A stretch of DNA of 33,330 nt, from NCBI GenBank assembly GCA_031291845.1, contig JARLIH010000515.1, forward strand, positions 1 through 33,330, in the 5' to 3' direction. The notes under the pieces were generated by a model that searched no databases, had not been told where the DNA came from, and saw only the letters and a program-made list of their open reading frames with translations. Below, piece after piece: positions 16,873-26,400 of this stretch (position 1 is the first letter of the stretch; every line of letters starts with the position of its first letter). The translations under genes were made by a program, and so were the position numbers. Source of the stretch: Isosphaeraceae bacterium. GTDB lineage: Bacteria; Planctomycetota; Planctomycetia; Isosphaerales; Isosphaeraceae.

Positions 16873-17340
16873 TCATTGGGACTTCGCCAGACCCATCACG
16901 GCGTCCCATTCGGCGGCGGTGACGGGCTGGATCGAGAGGCGGCTTCCCTTGCGCAGAAGCTCCATGCCGCTGAGCGCTGCGATCCCGCGCAATTGGGGCA
17001 GCCCGAGTGGCGGGTCGATGGCGCGCACCGCGCGGATCGAGACCTGGACCCAGGTGGGGTTGGCCGGATCGCTCTTCGGGTCGTAGTGCTGCTCGCCGGG
17101 GTCGAACGCGGTCGGGTCGGGGTGGGCCTCCTGCACAACTTCAGCGACGCCCGCGATCGCGGGCGGGTCGGCGTTCGAGTGGTAGAACAGGACAAGGTCG
17201 CCCCGCCGTACCTGGTCTCGCAGGAAGTTTCGGGCCTGGAAGTTCCGCACGCCGTCCCACCCGGTCGTCCGGTCGGGCGCGGCGACGAGGTCGGTGAACG
17301 AGAAGCAGTTCGGCTCGGACTTGAACAGCCAGTACGCCAT
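16873..17340 (-). CDS. EVE domain-containing protein
   Basis: The 155-residue protein matches the EVE family (PUA-like fold, related to YTH domains), thought to bind modified nucleotides. Motifs are the start MAYWLFKSEPNCFSF, TGWDGVRNFQARNFLRD, GDLVLFYHSNADPPAIAGVAEV, YDPKSDPANPTW and VSIRAVRAIDPP. ATG 17340 is chosen because the family begins with the YWLFKSEP strand and a GAGGAT site lies upstream; an eight-codon upstream extension is possible. EVE proteins are often found near defence or RNA-modification genes, but the neighbours here (VOC protein, broken transporter) do not indicate a defence island. Confidence 0.9.
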   Translation of the reverse strand: MAYWLFKSEPNCFSFTDLVAAPDRTTGWDGVRNFQARNFLRDQVRRGDLVLFYHSNADPPAIAGVAEVVQEAHPDPTAFDPGEQHYDPKSDPANPTWVQVSIRAVRAIDPPLGLPQLRGIAALSGMELLRKGSRLSIQPVTAAEWDAVMGLAKSQ

Positions 17341-17432
17341 CGCGACGGACGATCCTCGGTTCACAACAAGTGGGAAACGGTGCCGCGGCGTAGCTTACCA
17401 GACGAGGCGTCGCGGGGGAAACCTCGTCGCGC

Positions 17433-18989
17433 TCACAGGTCCAAGCCCGAGACGATTTCGTTTTCCGACTCGATCAGATCCTGATTGACCTGGTCTTCGC
17501 CCGGCTCGACCGCGCGGCCTCCCCGGAGACCGACCGAGCAGAGGATCGCGAGGCCGGCCATCGCGAGCATTTCGAGGAAGACGTCGCGGAGCGACAGGCC
17601 CATGGCGGACTGCACGATGTGTAGCTCGGCCGCCGAGAGGCGGGAGTGCGTCTCCGGCCGGAGCGCGGCACCGACGTCGATGCCGGGCGAGGACGCGAGC
17701 CGCCGCACCAGCTCGAAGCCGAGCGACGCGCCGAGCAACCCGACTCCCAGAGCGCCCCCCATTGTGCGGAAGAACATCGTCGCCGCGGTTGCCGCACCGC
17801 GCTTGCCCCACTCGACCACGTTTTGCACGCCCAGGATGTAGCTCAGCGACGTCGGTCCCATCCCCAGGCCGACGACGACGTTACCGACCAGGAAGAAGTA
17901 ACGGGAACGCAAGGGCCAGACGGTGCCGAGCGTCAAACACGTCATTCCCGCGGCGATCAGGAACGACCCCGCGACGGCCGTCTTGCGGAAGCCCAGGCGC
18001 ACGACCACTTTCGCGGCGACCGCCACGCTGATCGCCCAGGCCAGGAAGAGCGGCGTGATGACCTGTCCGGCCTGGGTGGCCTTGCCACTGCGAACCCCCT
18101 GGACGAACAGCGGGATGTAGGTGTCGATCCCGAACAGCAACGCGCCGATCAGGAAGCTGCCCACCATCGCCGAGGCGATGTGGGGCTCGAACATCAGGTC
18201 GATCGGCAGCACCGGATCCTCGACCCTCCGCTCCCACCAGACGAATGCGCCCAGCAGGACGAATGCAATGGCGAGGAACGCCAGGACACGGACGAGCGGC
18301 TGGTCCGCGCCGCTCAAGACGGCAAAGAGGAGCATGGTCGAGCCGGCGAGGAGGAGCCCTGCGCCGATCCAGTCGATCGGGGCGGTGGCGCGATGCGTGA
18401 CGTTCTCGTGCACGTGGCGCCACAAGATCCACGCGGAGACGGCCGCGAACGGCAACGTCACAAAGAAGACCCAGCGCCACGAAAGCTGATCGGTGAGCAA
18501 CCCGCCGAGCGCGGGTCCGATGAGGCTCGACCCGCCCCAGACTCCGCTGAAGAGGCCTTGAACTTTCGCCCGCTCGCGGAGCGTGAAGAGGTCGCCGATC
18601 AGCGTGATGATGATTGGCCCGACGGCCCCGGCGCCCAGTCCCTGCAAGGTACGCATTGCGATGAGCTGCGGCATGCTCTGCGCAAGGCCCGAGAGGACCG
18701 AGCCGAGCGCAAACAGACCGAGCCCGAACAGCAGCACGCGCTTACGGCCGAACAGGTCGGCCAGCTTGCCTTAGATCGGCGTGGTTACGGTGGCGGCGAG
18801 TAAGTACGCCGAGAAGACCCACGGGTAGATCTTCAGGCCCTTGAGTTGGGAGATGATCGTGGGCATCGCCGTCGACACGACCGTCTGCTCGAGCGAAGTC
18901 ACGGCCATGGCCAGTAATAAAGCTGCCGTGACCAACCCTCGCCCTGCCAGGGCGCTCGTCTTGTCCTCGACCGCATTCGTTCCTTGCAT
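17433..18989 (-). pseudogene. DHA2-type MFS multidrug transporter interrupted by an in-frame TAA
   Basis: Read through, this frame encodes a 518-residue 14-span major facilitator of the EmrB/QacA (DHA2) type, a proton-driven drug exporter. It begins MQGTNAVEDKT; span 1 is LVTAALLLAMAVTSLEQTVV, and the C-terminus ends SENEIVSGLDL. Codon 73 (18773-18771) is TAA. The surrounding residues are TTPI-stop-GKLADLFGRK, and motif A in this family normally reads TPIYGKLADLFGRK, so a single base change of a Tyr codon explains it. The rest of the frame is intact with all later motifs (LGAGAVGPIIITLIGDLF, GGSSLIGPALGG). Translation restart at a GTG near 18737 would lack the first two spans. It is either a recent pseudogene or a sequencing error. 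Confidence 0.85.
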
Positions 18990-19107
18990 GCGCCCTTTCC
19001 CACGTGAACCAGAAAAGCACCAGCGAAAGGCGCTGGGCACGGCCATTGTACGGGTCGTGCCAAGAGGCTCGGCGATCGCCCGCCGGAAGACGGACACGCC
19101 CGGGCTT

Positions 19108-19398
19108 TCAGAGTTCGTAGGGATAGGCGGCGAATTCGGCTTGCGGCTCTTTCGGCACGTTCGAAAGCTCGGGTAAGGGCACGATCGCGTTGCCTTCCTG
19201 CCGGAAGTACTGTTTGCCTGCCGGCAAGCGGTCGAGTTCCTTGAGCAATCCGGTCACGAGCCGGGTCGCCCCGCGATTGTCGATCTGAAGGGCTTTATCG
19301 ACTTCGGGGACGACTTCGGAGATTTCGAACGATTGCGTGCCGCCTTCCTGGAAGGCATGGCGCCACAAGATCATCCAGATGGTCTGGCTGTCGGACAT
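19108..19398 (-). CDS. Small unknown protein (96 residues)
   Basis: The product starts MSDSQTIWMILWRHAFQEGG and contains VVPEVDKALQIDNRGATRLVTGLLKELDRL, a helical stretch, followed by an acidic/proline tail ending AAYPYEL. I do not recognise the family. ATG 19398 is chosen because GAGGAG precedes it at good spacing; the longer upstream frame runs through a hairpin. It lies between the enolase-superfamily gene and the broken transporter on the same strand. Its start region can fold into a nested hairpin that may control translation. Confidence 0.65.
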   Translation of the reverse strand: MSDSQTIWMILWRHAFQEGGTQSFEISEVVPEVDKALQIDNRGATRLVTGLLKELDRLPAGKQYFRQEGNAIVPLPELSNVPKEPQAEFAAYPYEL

Positions 19399-19418
19399 GG
19401 CAAGTGCTCCTCGGAAGA

Positions 19419-19439
19419 CTTGCCCGCGTGGCGGGCAAG
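19419..19439 (-). promoter_or_regulatory. Hairpin in the leader of the 96-residue gene
   Basis: CTTGCCCGC and GCGGGCAAG form a perfect 9-base-pair stem with a 3-base loop, 21 bases upstream of ATG 19398. Flanking bases on the minus strand (GGGAAGTGC upstream, GCACTTGCC next to the ATG) can form an outer stem with one mismatch that encloses both the hairpin and the ribosome binding site. It could act as a translational control element or as a weak terminator for the upstream gene. Confidence 0.5.
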
Positions 19440-19496
19440 CGGCACTTCCCGCAATCCGCATTCCAACCGGCGCCCTCTGCCACGGCCGGCACTGGC

Positions 19497-20912
19497 TCAA
19501 CGCGCCCCTTCGGCGGTGGCCGGCGGTAGCTCGCGCGCGATCGCGTCGAGCCGGTAGCCGAGGCCGGGGCCGCGTACGGTGGACAGGTCGAGCGCGCCCT
19601 CGCGCCGCTGATAGAGGCGCGGATGCGCGACGGCCTCGGGACGCGACGCCGCCGGGTAGAACTGCATCCCGTTCGACTCAACGCCCATGATCGTCCCCGC
19701 GTGCGCTGCGAGCTGCACGTGGCTGATCTGAGCCAGCATCGGGTTCGTGAGGTCCTGAACCATCAGCGTCATCCCGTGCGCCTTGGCCCAGCAGAGGCTG
19801 AGGACGGCGCCGGTCTGCGTCTTGCAAGTCTTGAGCGCGACGCCCGTCCACCCCAGCGAGCGACCCAGCTTCACGAGGTGCCAGTCGTGGGCGCTTTCGT
19901 CCATGAAGAGCGGCTTGCGGGCCGAGACGCTGTGGACGTCGATCGGGTTCGCCTCCAGGTCGTAGGGGAAGGGCTGCTCGACATACAGGATCATCCCGTA
20001 GAATCTCGGGTGCTCCCGCAGGAGGCGGTCGAGGATCGCATTCACGTAGGCAGGGTCGTGTACCGTGCAATTGAAGTCGGCCGTCAGCCAGTCGACGCCC
20101 TCCTCGACCGCGATCGTGCCGATGCGCACGATCCGGTGGTAGTCCCAATCCGCGTCGTTGCCGCGCAGCTTGATCTTCAGGCACTTGAGGCCGTCCTGGC
20201 GGATCCAGTCCCGCACCAGCACGGGATAGCCGTCGGACGGTTCGGAGCCGGTCAGCTCGGACGGTTCCAGCGGGTCGGTGCCGCCGACGAGGTGCCATGC
20301 CGCGAGCGACTCGGGCCGGGGACGGGTGAGGAAATCCTCGGGGTACTTGCCCTGGAAATCGACCGCGCTCCCCTCGGCCGGAGTCAGGTAGTGCGAAAGA
20401 TCTGAGTTCATGTAGACGGCGTTGTACGTTTCGTAAGTTGGGACGTCGTGAAGCATGCCGTACGCGTCGTGCAGCGCCAGGTCGAAGGCGGAGGCGCAGA
20501 CCAGGGCCGCAAGCCAGGGCATCGGCTCCGTCCCCGCCGCTCGGCCGGCGTTCTGCTGTTCGTGCAGGCGGCACAACTCGCGGAGGGTGAACGCATGTCC
20601 GACCTCCATCGCGTGGCCCGCGATGTTGAACTGGGCCCAGGCTTTGGTGAGACTCACGCAGAAGTCCTTCAGGACCTCCAGCCGCGCGTGGTAGGACATC
20701 GTGCTGGGCCAGACCCACTGCACGCTGAGCGGCGTCTCTCCCCACCCCTCGGCCGTTCGACCGTGCGCGTCGGCGACTGTCAGCCGGACCCGTGCACAGG
20801 TGACCTCCGTCGTGATCTCGGGACCGAACTTGAGCGGCATCCGCATTGTTATGGGAAGGAAGTAAAGCGAAGCGGCGACCGGAACGACGTCGAGGGGATG
20901 CCGAAAGACCAT
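19497..20912 (-). CDS. Enolase-superfamily enzyme (mandelate racemase/muconate-lactonizing-like)
   Basis: The 471-residue protein has an N-terminal capping domain and a C-terminal barrel of the enolase superfamily, whose members abstract a proton alpha to a carboxylate using Mg. Candidate active-site residues are the K-x-K pair K246/K248 in CLKIKLRG, metal ligands D279 (TADFNC), E312 (YVEQPFPYD) and D338/E339 (MDES), and lysines K361/K364 (ALKTCKTQTG). The capping domain is long and an insert lies around 165-235, so it is larger than typical members (about 370). The substrate is unknown. The product precedes the 96-residue gene and the transporter on the same strand, possibly one transcription unit. 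Confidence 0.85.
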   Translation of the reverse strand: MVFRHPLDVVPVAASLYFLPITMRMPLKFGPEITTEVTCARVRLTVADAHGRTAEGWGETPLSVQWVWPSTMSYHARLEVLKDFCVSLTKAWAQFNIAGHAMEVGHAFTLRELCRLHEQQNAGRAAGTEPMPWLAALVCASAFDLALHDAYGMLHDVPTYETYNAVYMNSDLSHYLTPAEGSAVDFQGKYPEDFLTRPRPESLAAWHLVGGTDPLEPSELTGSEPSDGYPVLVRDWIRQDGLKCLKIKLRGNDADWDYHRIVRIGTIAVEEGVDWLTADFNCTVHDPAYVNAILDRLLREHPRFYGMILYVEQPFPYDLEANPIDVHSVSARKPLFMDESAHDWHLVKLGRSLGWTGVALKTCKTQTGAVLSLCWAKAHGMTLMVQDLTNPMLAQISHVQLAAHAGTIMGVESNGMQFYPAASRPEAVAHPRLYQRREGALDLSTVRGPGLGYRLDAIARELPPATAEGAR

Positions 20913-21106
20913 GGGCCTTGTTTCTCCGGAGTGGGTTGTCTCGAGCGGCCCGGAGCAAGTCGCTCAGGCGCGGGGGGCAATCGAGGCATGCGCAGCGGCA
21001 AGGGCTGACCCTCAAGGTCGCTTGTTTCCGCCTTGTTCGCAAGGGGACACCCCCAGTACCATCACGTGCCCCCCCGGACTCGAACATTCCCGCTAAACGG
21101 TACGGT

Positions 21107-21685
21107 ATGACCGCGCACCTCATTCTTGCGAGCGCGTCCCCCCGGCGCAGGCAACTGCTGACCGAGGCGGGCTATTCGTTCGAGGTCGACCCTTCGGGCG
21201 TCGACGAACCCGAGCCCGATCCCGGGACCGACCCGGCCGCCTATGCGGCCCAGCTCGCCCTGAAGAAGGCTTTGGCCGTGGCGCGTCGGCGCGGGTTGGG
21301 CCTCGTGCTCGCGGCCGACACGGTCTGCGCCGTCGACGGGCTGATCCTCAACAAGCCAAACGACCGCGCCGACGCCGAACGGATGATCCGGCTGCAAGAG
21401 GGCCGCGACAGCGACGTGCTCACCGCGCTCTGCCTCTACCGGGCCGACGCGGACGAGTGGGTCGGCGCCGTGGAGCGGAGCGTCGTGCGACTCAAGGTAC
21501 TGTCGGACGACCAGCGGAACGGCTACCTCGACGGCATGCGCTGGGACGGAAAGGCAGGCGCCTATGGCGTCCAGGACCGCGATCCGTTCGTGGACGTCGT
21601 GGGCGGAAGCTTTTCCAACGTCGTGGGACTGCCCATGGATCGACTTGCGGCCTTGCTGCGTGACCACCCGAGCCTGACACGCTGA
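21107..21685 (+). CDS. maf: Maf family nucleoside triphosphate pyrophosphatase
   Basis: The 192-residue protein belongs to the Maf/YhdE house-cleaning pyrophosphatases that hydrolyse dTTP, UTP or modified nucleotides to monophosphates. The family start LILASASPRRRQLLTEAG is intact, as are AADTVCAVDG, LNKPNDRADAERM and the C-terminal GKAGAYGVQD. ATG 21107 is chosen because the family begins here; the open frame extends upstream to 20846 but that part is not Maf-like and overlaps the enolase-superfamily gene. Its 3' end contains the -35 box for the next gene. Confidence 0.93.
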   Translation: MTAHLILASASPRRRQLLTEAGYSFEVDPSGVDEPEPDPGTDPAAYAAQLALKKALAVARRRGLGLVLAADTVCAVDGLILNKPNDRADAERMIRLQEGRDSDVLTALCLYRADADEWVGAVERSVVRLKVLSDDQRNGYLDGMRWDGKAGAYGVQDRDPFVDVVGGSFSNVVGLPMDRLAALLRDHPSLTR

Positions 21686-21702
21686 GCCGGATCGCGTATG
21701 AT
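21674..21702 (+). promoter_or_regulatory. Promoter of the M28 peptidase gene
   Basis: CTGACA (21674-21679) and TATGAT (21697-21702), exactly 17 bases apart, each match the primary-sigma consensus at five of six positions. The -35 overlaps the end of maf. Predicted start near 21709, 27 bases before the peptidase ATG. Confidence 0.65.
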
Positions 21703-21735
21703 GCATGGGCTTTCCACCCTCAAGGAGCGAAGACG

Positions 21736-22749
21736 ATGCCGCCCTGGGATCGCCGGATACCGCGGGCACACTTGGCACTCGGACTGCTCGCCCTCGCGGC
21801 GGCGCTCGCCGTCGGCGTGCCGCTCGCAGCGCAACGCCTCCGCACCAATGAACCTGTCGTGCCCATGAAGCCCCCCCCAATCGACGGCGACCGCGCCTAC
21901 GGTTACCTCAAGGACCTCTGCGCGATCGGCCCGCGGCCCGCCGGGTCGGCCGCGAACACCAAGCAGCGGGAACTCGTCGCCAAGCATTTCCGCAAGCACG
22001 GCGCCAGCCTCAGCGAGCAGCCATTCAGCGGCCGCGACCCCCGCTCGGGCGAGGTCGTCAACATGGTCAACCTCGTCGGCTCGTGGCATCCCGAGCGCAC
22101 CGAACGCGTCCTGCTCGGGGCCCACTATGATACCCGCCCATTCCCGGACGAAGACCCGATCCCGGCGAACCGGACCAAAACCTTCCTCGGCGCGAACGAC
22201 GGCGCATCGGGCGTGGCCCTGCTCATGGAGCTCGCGCACCACCTCAACGAGTTGCCGACACCCTGGGGCGTGGACCTCGTTCTCTTCGACGGCGAAGAGA
22301 TCGTCTACGGCCGCGGCCAGGTGCAGGAAGGGGAGTACTTCCTCGGCTCCAAGGAGTTCGCGCGGCTCTACGCCGAACAGGTCGACTCAGGCCGGAGCAA
22401 GAAACGGTACGTCGCCGCGCTCGTGCTCGACATGGTGGGCGACCGAGACCTGCAGATCGATCAGGAAGAGAACAGCTACTCACTCCACCCTGGGCTCGTG
22501 CGCGAAGTCTGGGCCGTCGCCCGTCGCCTCAAGGCCACGGCGTTCCGCCACCGCGTGGGACGCGGGGTCCTCGACGACCACCTGCCGCTGAACAACGTGG
22601 GCATTCCCGCCATCGACATCATCGATTTCGATTATCGGTACTGGCACACCGCGCAGGACCTGCCGGAGCATTGCTCCGGGGCCAGTCTCGAGCAGGTCGG
22701 CCGCGTCGTAGGGGCCTGGCTCACGCTGTCGAAGTCGCGGTCGCGCTAG
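21736..22749 (+). CDS. M28 family zinc peptidase / glutaminyl-cyclase-like protein
   Basis: The 337-residue protein has an N-terminal hydrophobic segment (about 12-32) acting as signal or anchor, so the enzyme is exported. The catalytic part shows the di-zinc M28 pattern: H130 in GAHYDTR, D155 in GANDGASG, E187/E188 in FDGEE, D232 in LDMVGD and H304 in YWHTAQD. The motif spacing and the DFDYRYWHTAQD ending are shared with glutaminyl-peptide cyclotransferases as well as aminopeptidases, so the reaction is either removal of N-terminal residues or pyroglutamate formation. AAGGAG provides a good ribosome binding site before ATG 21736. Confidence 0.88.
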   Translation: MPPWDRRIPRAHLALGLLALAAALAVGVPLAAQRLRTNEPVVPMKPPPIDGDRAYGYLKDLCAIGPRPAGSAANTKQRELVAKHFRKHGASLSEQPFSGRDPRSGEVVNMVNLVGSWHPERTERVLLGAHYDTRPFPDEDPIPANRTKTFLGANDGASGVALLMELAHHLNELPTPWGVDLVLFDGEEIVYGRGQVQEGEYFLGSKEFARLYAEQVDSGRSKKRYVAALVLDMVGDRDLQIDQEENSYSLHPGLVREVWAVARRLKATAFRHRVGRGVLDDHLPLNNVGIPAIDIIDFDYRYWHTAQDLPEHCSGASLEQVGRVVGAWLTLSKSRSR

Positions 22750-22781
22750 ATGCCCGTTTCGTCAGCCCTTCGCCAGTACCC

Positions 22782-22837
22782 GAACCCGAAACGCAAGCGA
22801 GGTCCTGGACATCAGACCTCGCTCTCGCTTCGGGTTC
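22782..22837. repeat. Imperfect palindromic repeat of planctomycete type
   Basis: Arms 22782-22804 and 22815-22837 are inverted copies matching at 20 of 23 positions, with a 10-base loop. The core is GAACCCGAA...GCGAGGTC. One reading frame across it gives NPKRERG, a string I recall from many spurious planctomycete ORFs, which suggests a dispersed REP-like family. It lies between the M28 gene and a convergent small gene and could also act as a bidirectional terminator. Copy number cannot be judged from one copy. Confidence 0.65.
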
Positions 22838-22939
22838 GTGTCGACAGGTGTCGCGCGGCGAGTCGCGCGGGAAGGATCCCGAGATCTACACGCGTGTCGC
22901 GGCGGCGGCTGCCCCGTGATTGCCGTGCGTCTCGATGTG

Positions 22940-23224
22940 CTAGTCGTTGTCCAACAACTGCCGCAGCGATTCCCGCTCCCTGCGCGTGGCGTCGAGGTCG
23001 AACCGCGCCATCTCCAGGTCGAGCCGAAGTTGCTCGAGCGCGTCGCGGGCGACCGTGAGGACACGGCCGCGGAACCGCGCTTGCTCCAGGATGTCGTCGA
23101 CCAGCGGTTCTAACTCCGCGCGAACCGCCGCCGGTTGGGAACGCACGCGTTCGCGTAACTCCACCAGCTCGCCGGGCAACTCGTGAGCGCCCGCCGTGTA
23201 TGTCCTGCCTGCATCGCGACTCAT
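22940..23224 (-). CDS. Small coiled-coil protein of unknown function (94 residues)
   Basis: The product starts MSRDAGRTYTAGAHELP and is almost entirely helical and charged (GELVELRERVRSQ, then LEQLRLDLEMARFDLDATRRER), suggesting a coiled coil. No family is recognised. ATG 23224 has GAGGAAG directly upstream, favouring it over the longer frame starting at 23266. It stands alone on the minus strand between the palindromic repeat and the large secreted-protein gene on the plus strand. Confidence 0.65.
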   Translation of the reverse strand: MSRDAGRTYTAGAHELPGELVELRERVRSQPAAVRAELEPLVDDILEQARFRGRVLTVARDALEQLRLDLEMARFDLDATRRERESLRQLLDND

Positions 23225-23494
23225 GGTCTTCCTCGTCAAATGGTGCTGCCGAATACTAACATGCAAATCTGGGTCGGGCTGGACCGATTTGGCGATTTGA
23301 CGCTTTAGGTAAACTGGACCGCTGCGCTGGCGGAGGCCGCCGACTCCGGCAGTTATGCGTTACCAGGCCAGGGTTTAGGTGCGTGAGCCAGCTTTGGACT
23401 TAGCGCCTGCCGGGACGAAAGGTACGATCACGCGGATTGTTCCAGGGACGGACCAATACGGTAGACGGACCCGAGACACGGAGGACGCACCGCC

Positions 23495-26400
23495 ATGCTC
23501 GCTCGACGTTTGTACCTCAAGCGGGCAGCGCTCATGGCGTTGCTCTTGGTCTCGGCCGTGACTGCCGACGAAGGGCCGGACAAGGCGGGGACGCTCCACG
23601 ATGACTTCGAGTCGGCACGGACCGCCTGGCGTCGCGAGGAGACGGACGCCACGATCCGTCTGCTCGCACACGACCGTTCGAACCGCGCAGCGCACGACGG
23701 CCGCCTCTCGGAGCACTTCCGGTTCGAGGCAGGGCCGGGGAGCGGCTTCTACTTCAGTTATGCGCTCCCCAAGATCCCGGTCAACGATCGCCTGACCGTC
23801 GGACTGTACGTCCGCTCGAACCGCGCCGGCGTCCAACTGAAGGGGCGCGTCGTGCTCCCGTCGGATACCGATCCCGACACGGGCGAGCCCTCGTTCGTAC
23901 TTGTGCAGGGTCCCTTGTACGAGAACGGCGAGCGCTGGCAAAAGCTCCAGATGCTGGACATTCGCCGCGAAGCGGAGCGCCAGGCCCGTATTCTGCGCGC
24001 GAGCACCAAGCGGCCCGTCCTGCTCGACGGGGCGTACCTCGACCGCCTTGTCGTCAATCTCTACGGTGGCGCCGGCGAGTCGGAGGTTTTCCTGGACGAC
24101 CTCACGATCACTCCGGTTCCCGCAAGCACGGGAACCGCCACCGTCGGACTTCCCGTGCCGGAGCCGAGCCTTCCCCGCGCCGGGCAGCCAGCCAACGGGG
24201 GCTCCGCCCCCCCCAACAACCTTTCCGTCCAGCTCGTCCGCAATCGGCTGAGCCGAGACGGGCATCCCTGGGTCTTTACGGCCATCCACGCGCCGGGGGC
24301 CGACGTCGCCGCGCTCGGGCGGGCGGGCTTTGACGTGCTGGCTGATGACCTCGACGCGAACCCCAAGCGGATCGAGAAGGCGATCGCGACGGGCATGAAG
24401 CTCATGCCGCTCATGGGCGGCGCCGAGCTCGGCGAGGTGGCCGATCCAGGCCAGGTAGCTCGGCTTGCGGAGCTGTATCCGTACCGCGAGGCGGTGGCGT
24501 TCTGGCACCTCGGCGGTGGTCTGGGCCGGGCACCTCTTGCCAAGGATCGCAGGAACGAGCTGGAGCGAGTGCGAAACAGCGTCGTCGCGCTCCAACGCGC
24601 CCAGGGTAACTTCTCGCGTCTGACGACCGCGGAGGTCGAGGGCGAGACGTTCTTGTTTGCTCGGCCGCCCAGGAACCTGGATGCGATCGGCGTTCGGCCC
24701 ATTGCCTGGGGCAGCTTGCACCAGCCCTACGAGACGTCCGCGTACCTCGCCCAGCGCCGCGTGCTGGCGTCCGCGAACCCCGGGCAACTCTTCTGGACCT
24801 GGATCTCGGCGCGGCCTCCCGATGTCCTCGTCCCGACGATTTGGGGCGAAGGGAAGGTGCCCGACTGGGGCTACCCTCGCGTGCAGCCCGAGCAGCTTCG
24901 ACTCTACACGTACCTTGCCCTCGCGGCCGGTTACCGGGGGATCGGCTACCTTGCGGACGCCAGCCTCACGAGCGACGCCGGGCAGGCGCAACTGATCGAA
25001 ATGGAGCTGCTGAACGAGGAGATCGACCTGTTCGAGTCGATCATCGCGACCGGCTCCGACCCCTATCCCCAGTACGCTGCCTACTTGCCCGATCCGGCGA
25101 TGCCCAAAGCGGGCACGACACGGATCGGTCAGCGGACCCCCGTGACCCCGGAGTTAATGCCTCACAGCTCCATCCGGGCGACGGCGATCGGGACGCACGA
25201 CCGGAAAGGTGTGCTCCTCGTAATGTATGATATGTCGAATTTCTCGCAGTTTCAGCCCCCCCAGATGGCCGAGAAGGAGGTCTGGCTCACGGTCATCGCG
25301 CCCGAGGGCGCTCAGGCGTTCGAGTTCAGCCCCGGCGGCATGCGGGTACTCGAAACCAAACGAGTGCCGGGGGGGCGGCGAATCAAGGTGGAGGACTTTG
25401 CGGTCAGCAGCCTGATTCTCATGACGACCGACTTCGACTTACCGGGCCAGATCGAGGCAAGGATCAACCAGAACCGCTCGGTCGCGGTCCAGCTTGCGAT
25501 CCGTCAGGCCCAGCTCCAGTACGAATGGGTCATGGGCATCGACGAGAAGCTTGCTCAGGCCGACCACGGGATCAAGGAAGCACCCGAGATGTTCGCGGTT
25601 ACCTCGAAGACCATCGACGATGCGCGCGCTTACCTCGAGCGCGAAGATTATCTCAACGCGTGGACCGAAGCGAGGCGGGCCGGACGCGGTCTGCGCCACC
25701 TGATGAGGGGGCACTGGGAACGGGCGATGGAACAGCTCGTCAAGACGACGGACTTCGGCGAGAAGCCCGCGCCCGTCACGGCAAGCCGCGAACCGGCGTC
25801 GGCGAAGAAGAAGCCGAAAGTCGCCGGGCTCACCGCGCCGTCGACCAGCAGCCCCGCGTCGGTCGCTTTTAACACGCTGCCCCAGCACTTCCGCCTGCTC
25901 GACTGGCTGAAGAACAAGTCGTTCAGCCGCAACCTGGTGCCGAGCGGCTCCTTCGACGATCCCCACTCGCTCGATGAGGAGCTCTGGACGCCGCAAAACT
26001 ATGAATATGAGGGGGTGACCGGTAAGGTCTTCCTGACGAGCGCGACGGCCTACCGCGACAAGGGCAAGGCCATTCGCATGACCGTCGGGCCGACGGATCC
26101 CGAGGCGGGCGTCGATAAGCTCCCCCCGTTCTTCGATTTTCCGCCGGTGGCGATCCGTTCGCCCGCACTTCCGGTGACGGCCGAGTATCTGTACCGGATC
26201 TCGGTCCTGGTGAAGAGTCCGCTCAACTCGGTGGCCGGGATGGGGGGCGTGATCATCCGCGACTCCATCGGGGGCGAAGCGCTGCAGTACCGGACGAGCG
26301 ACAAGGTCACCGACTGGACGCGAGTGGTCGTCTACCGCCGTGCGCCGGAGGACGGCTCGCTGACCGTCACGCTCGGCCTCGCCGCGTACGGCGACGTTTA

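Noticed and set aside
16873..17340. EVE-domain gene as part of a defence island
   Set aside because: No nuclease, methylase, toxin or other defence gene is nearby; neighbours are metabolic or transport genes.
18771..18773. Recoded stop codon in the transporter
   Set aside because: TAA is not a known selenocysteine or pyrrolysine codon and the position is a conserved Tyr, so mutation or error is simpler.
19040..19075. Sigma-54-like TGGCACG on the minus strand upstream of the transporter
   Set aside because: The second element at the required spacing reads GTACA, lacking the essential GC of the -12 box.
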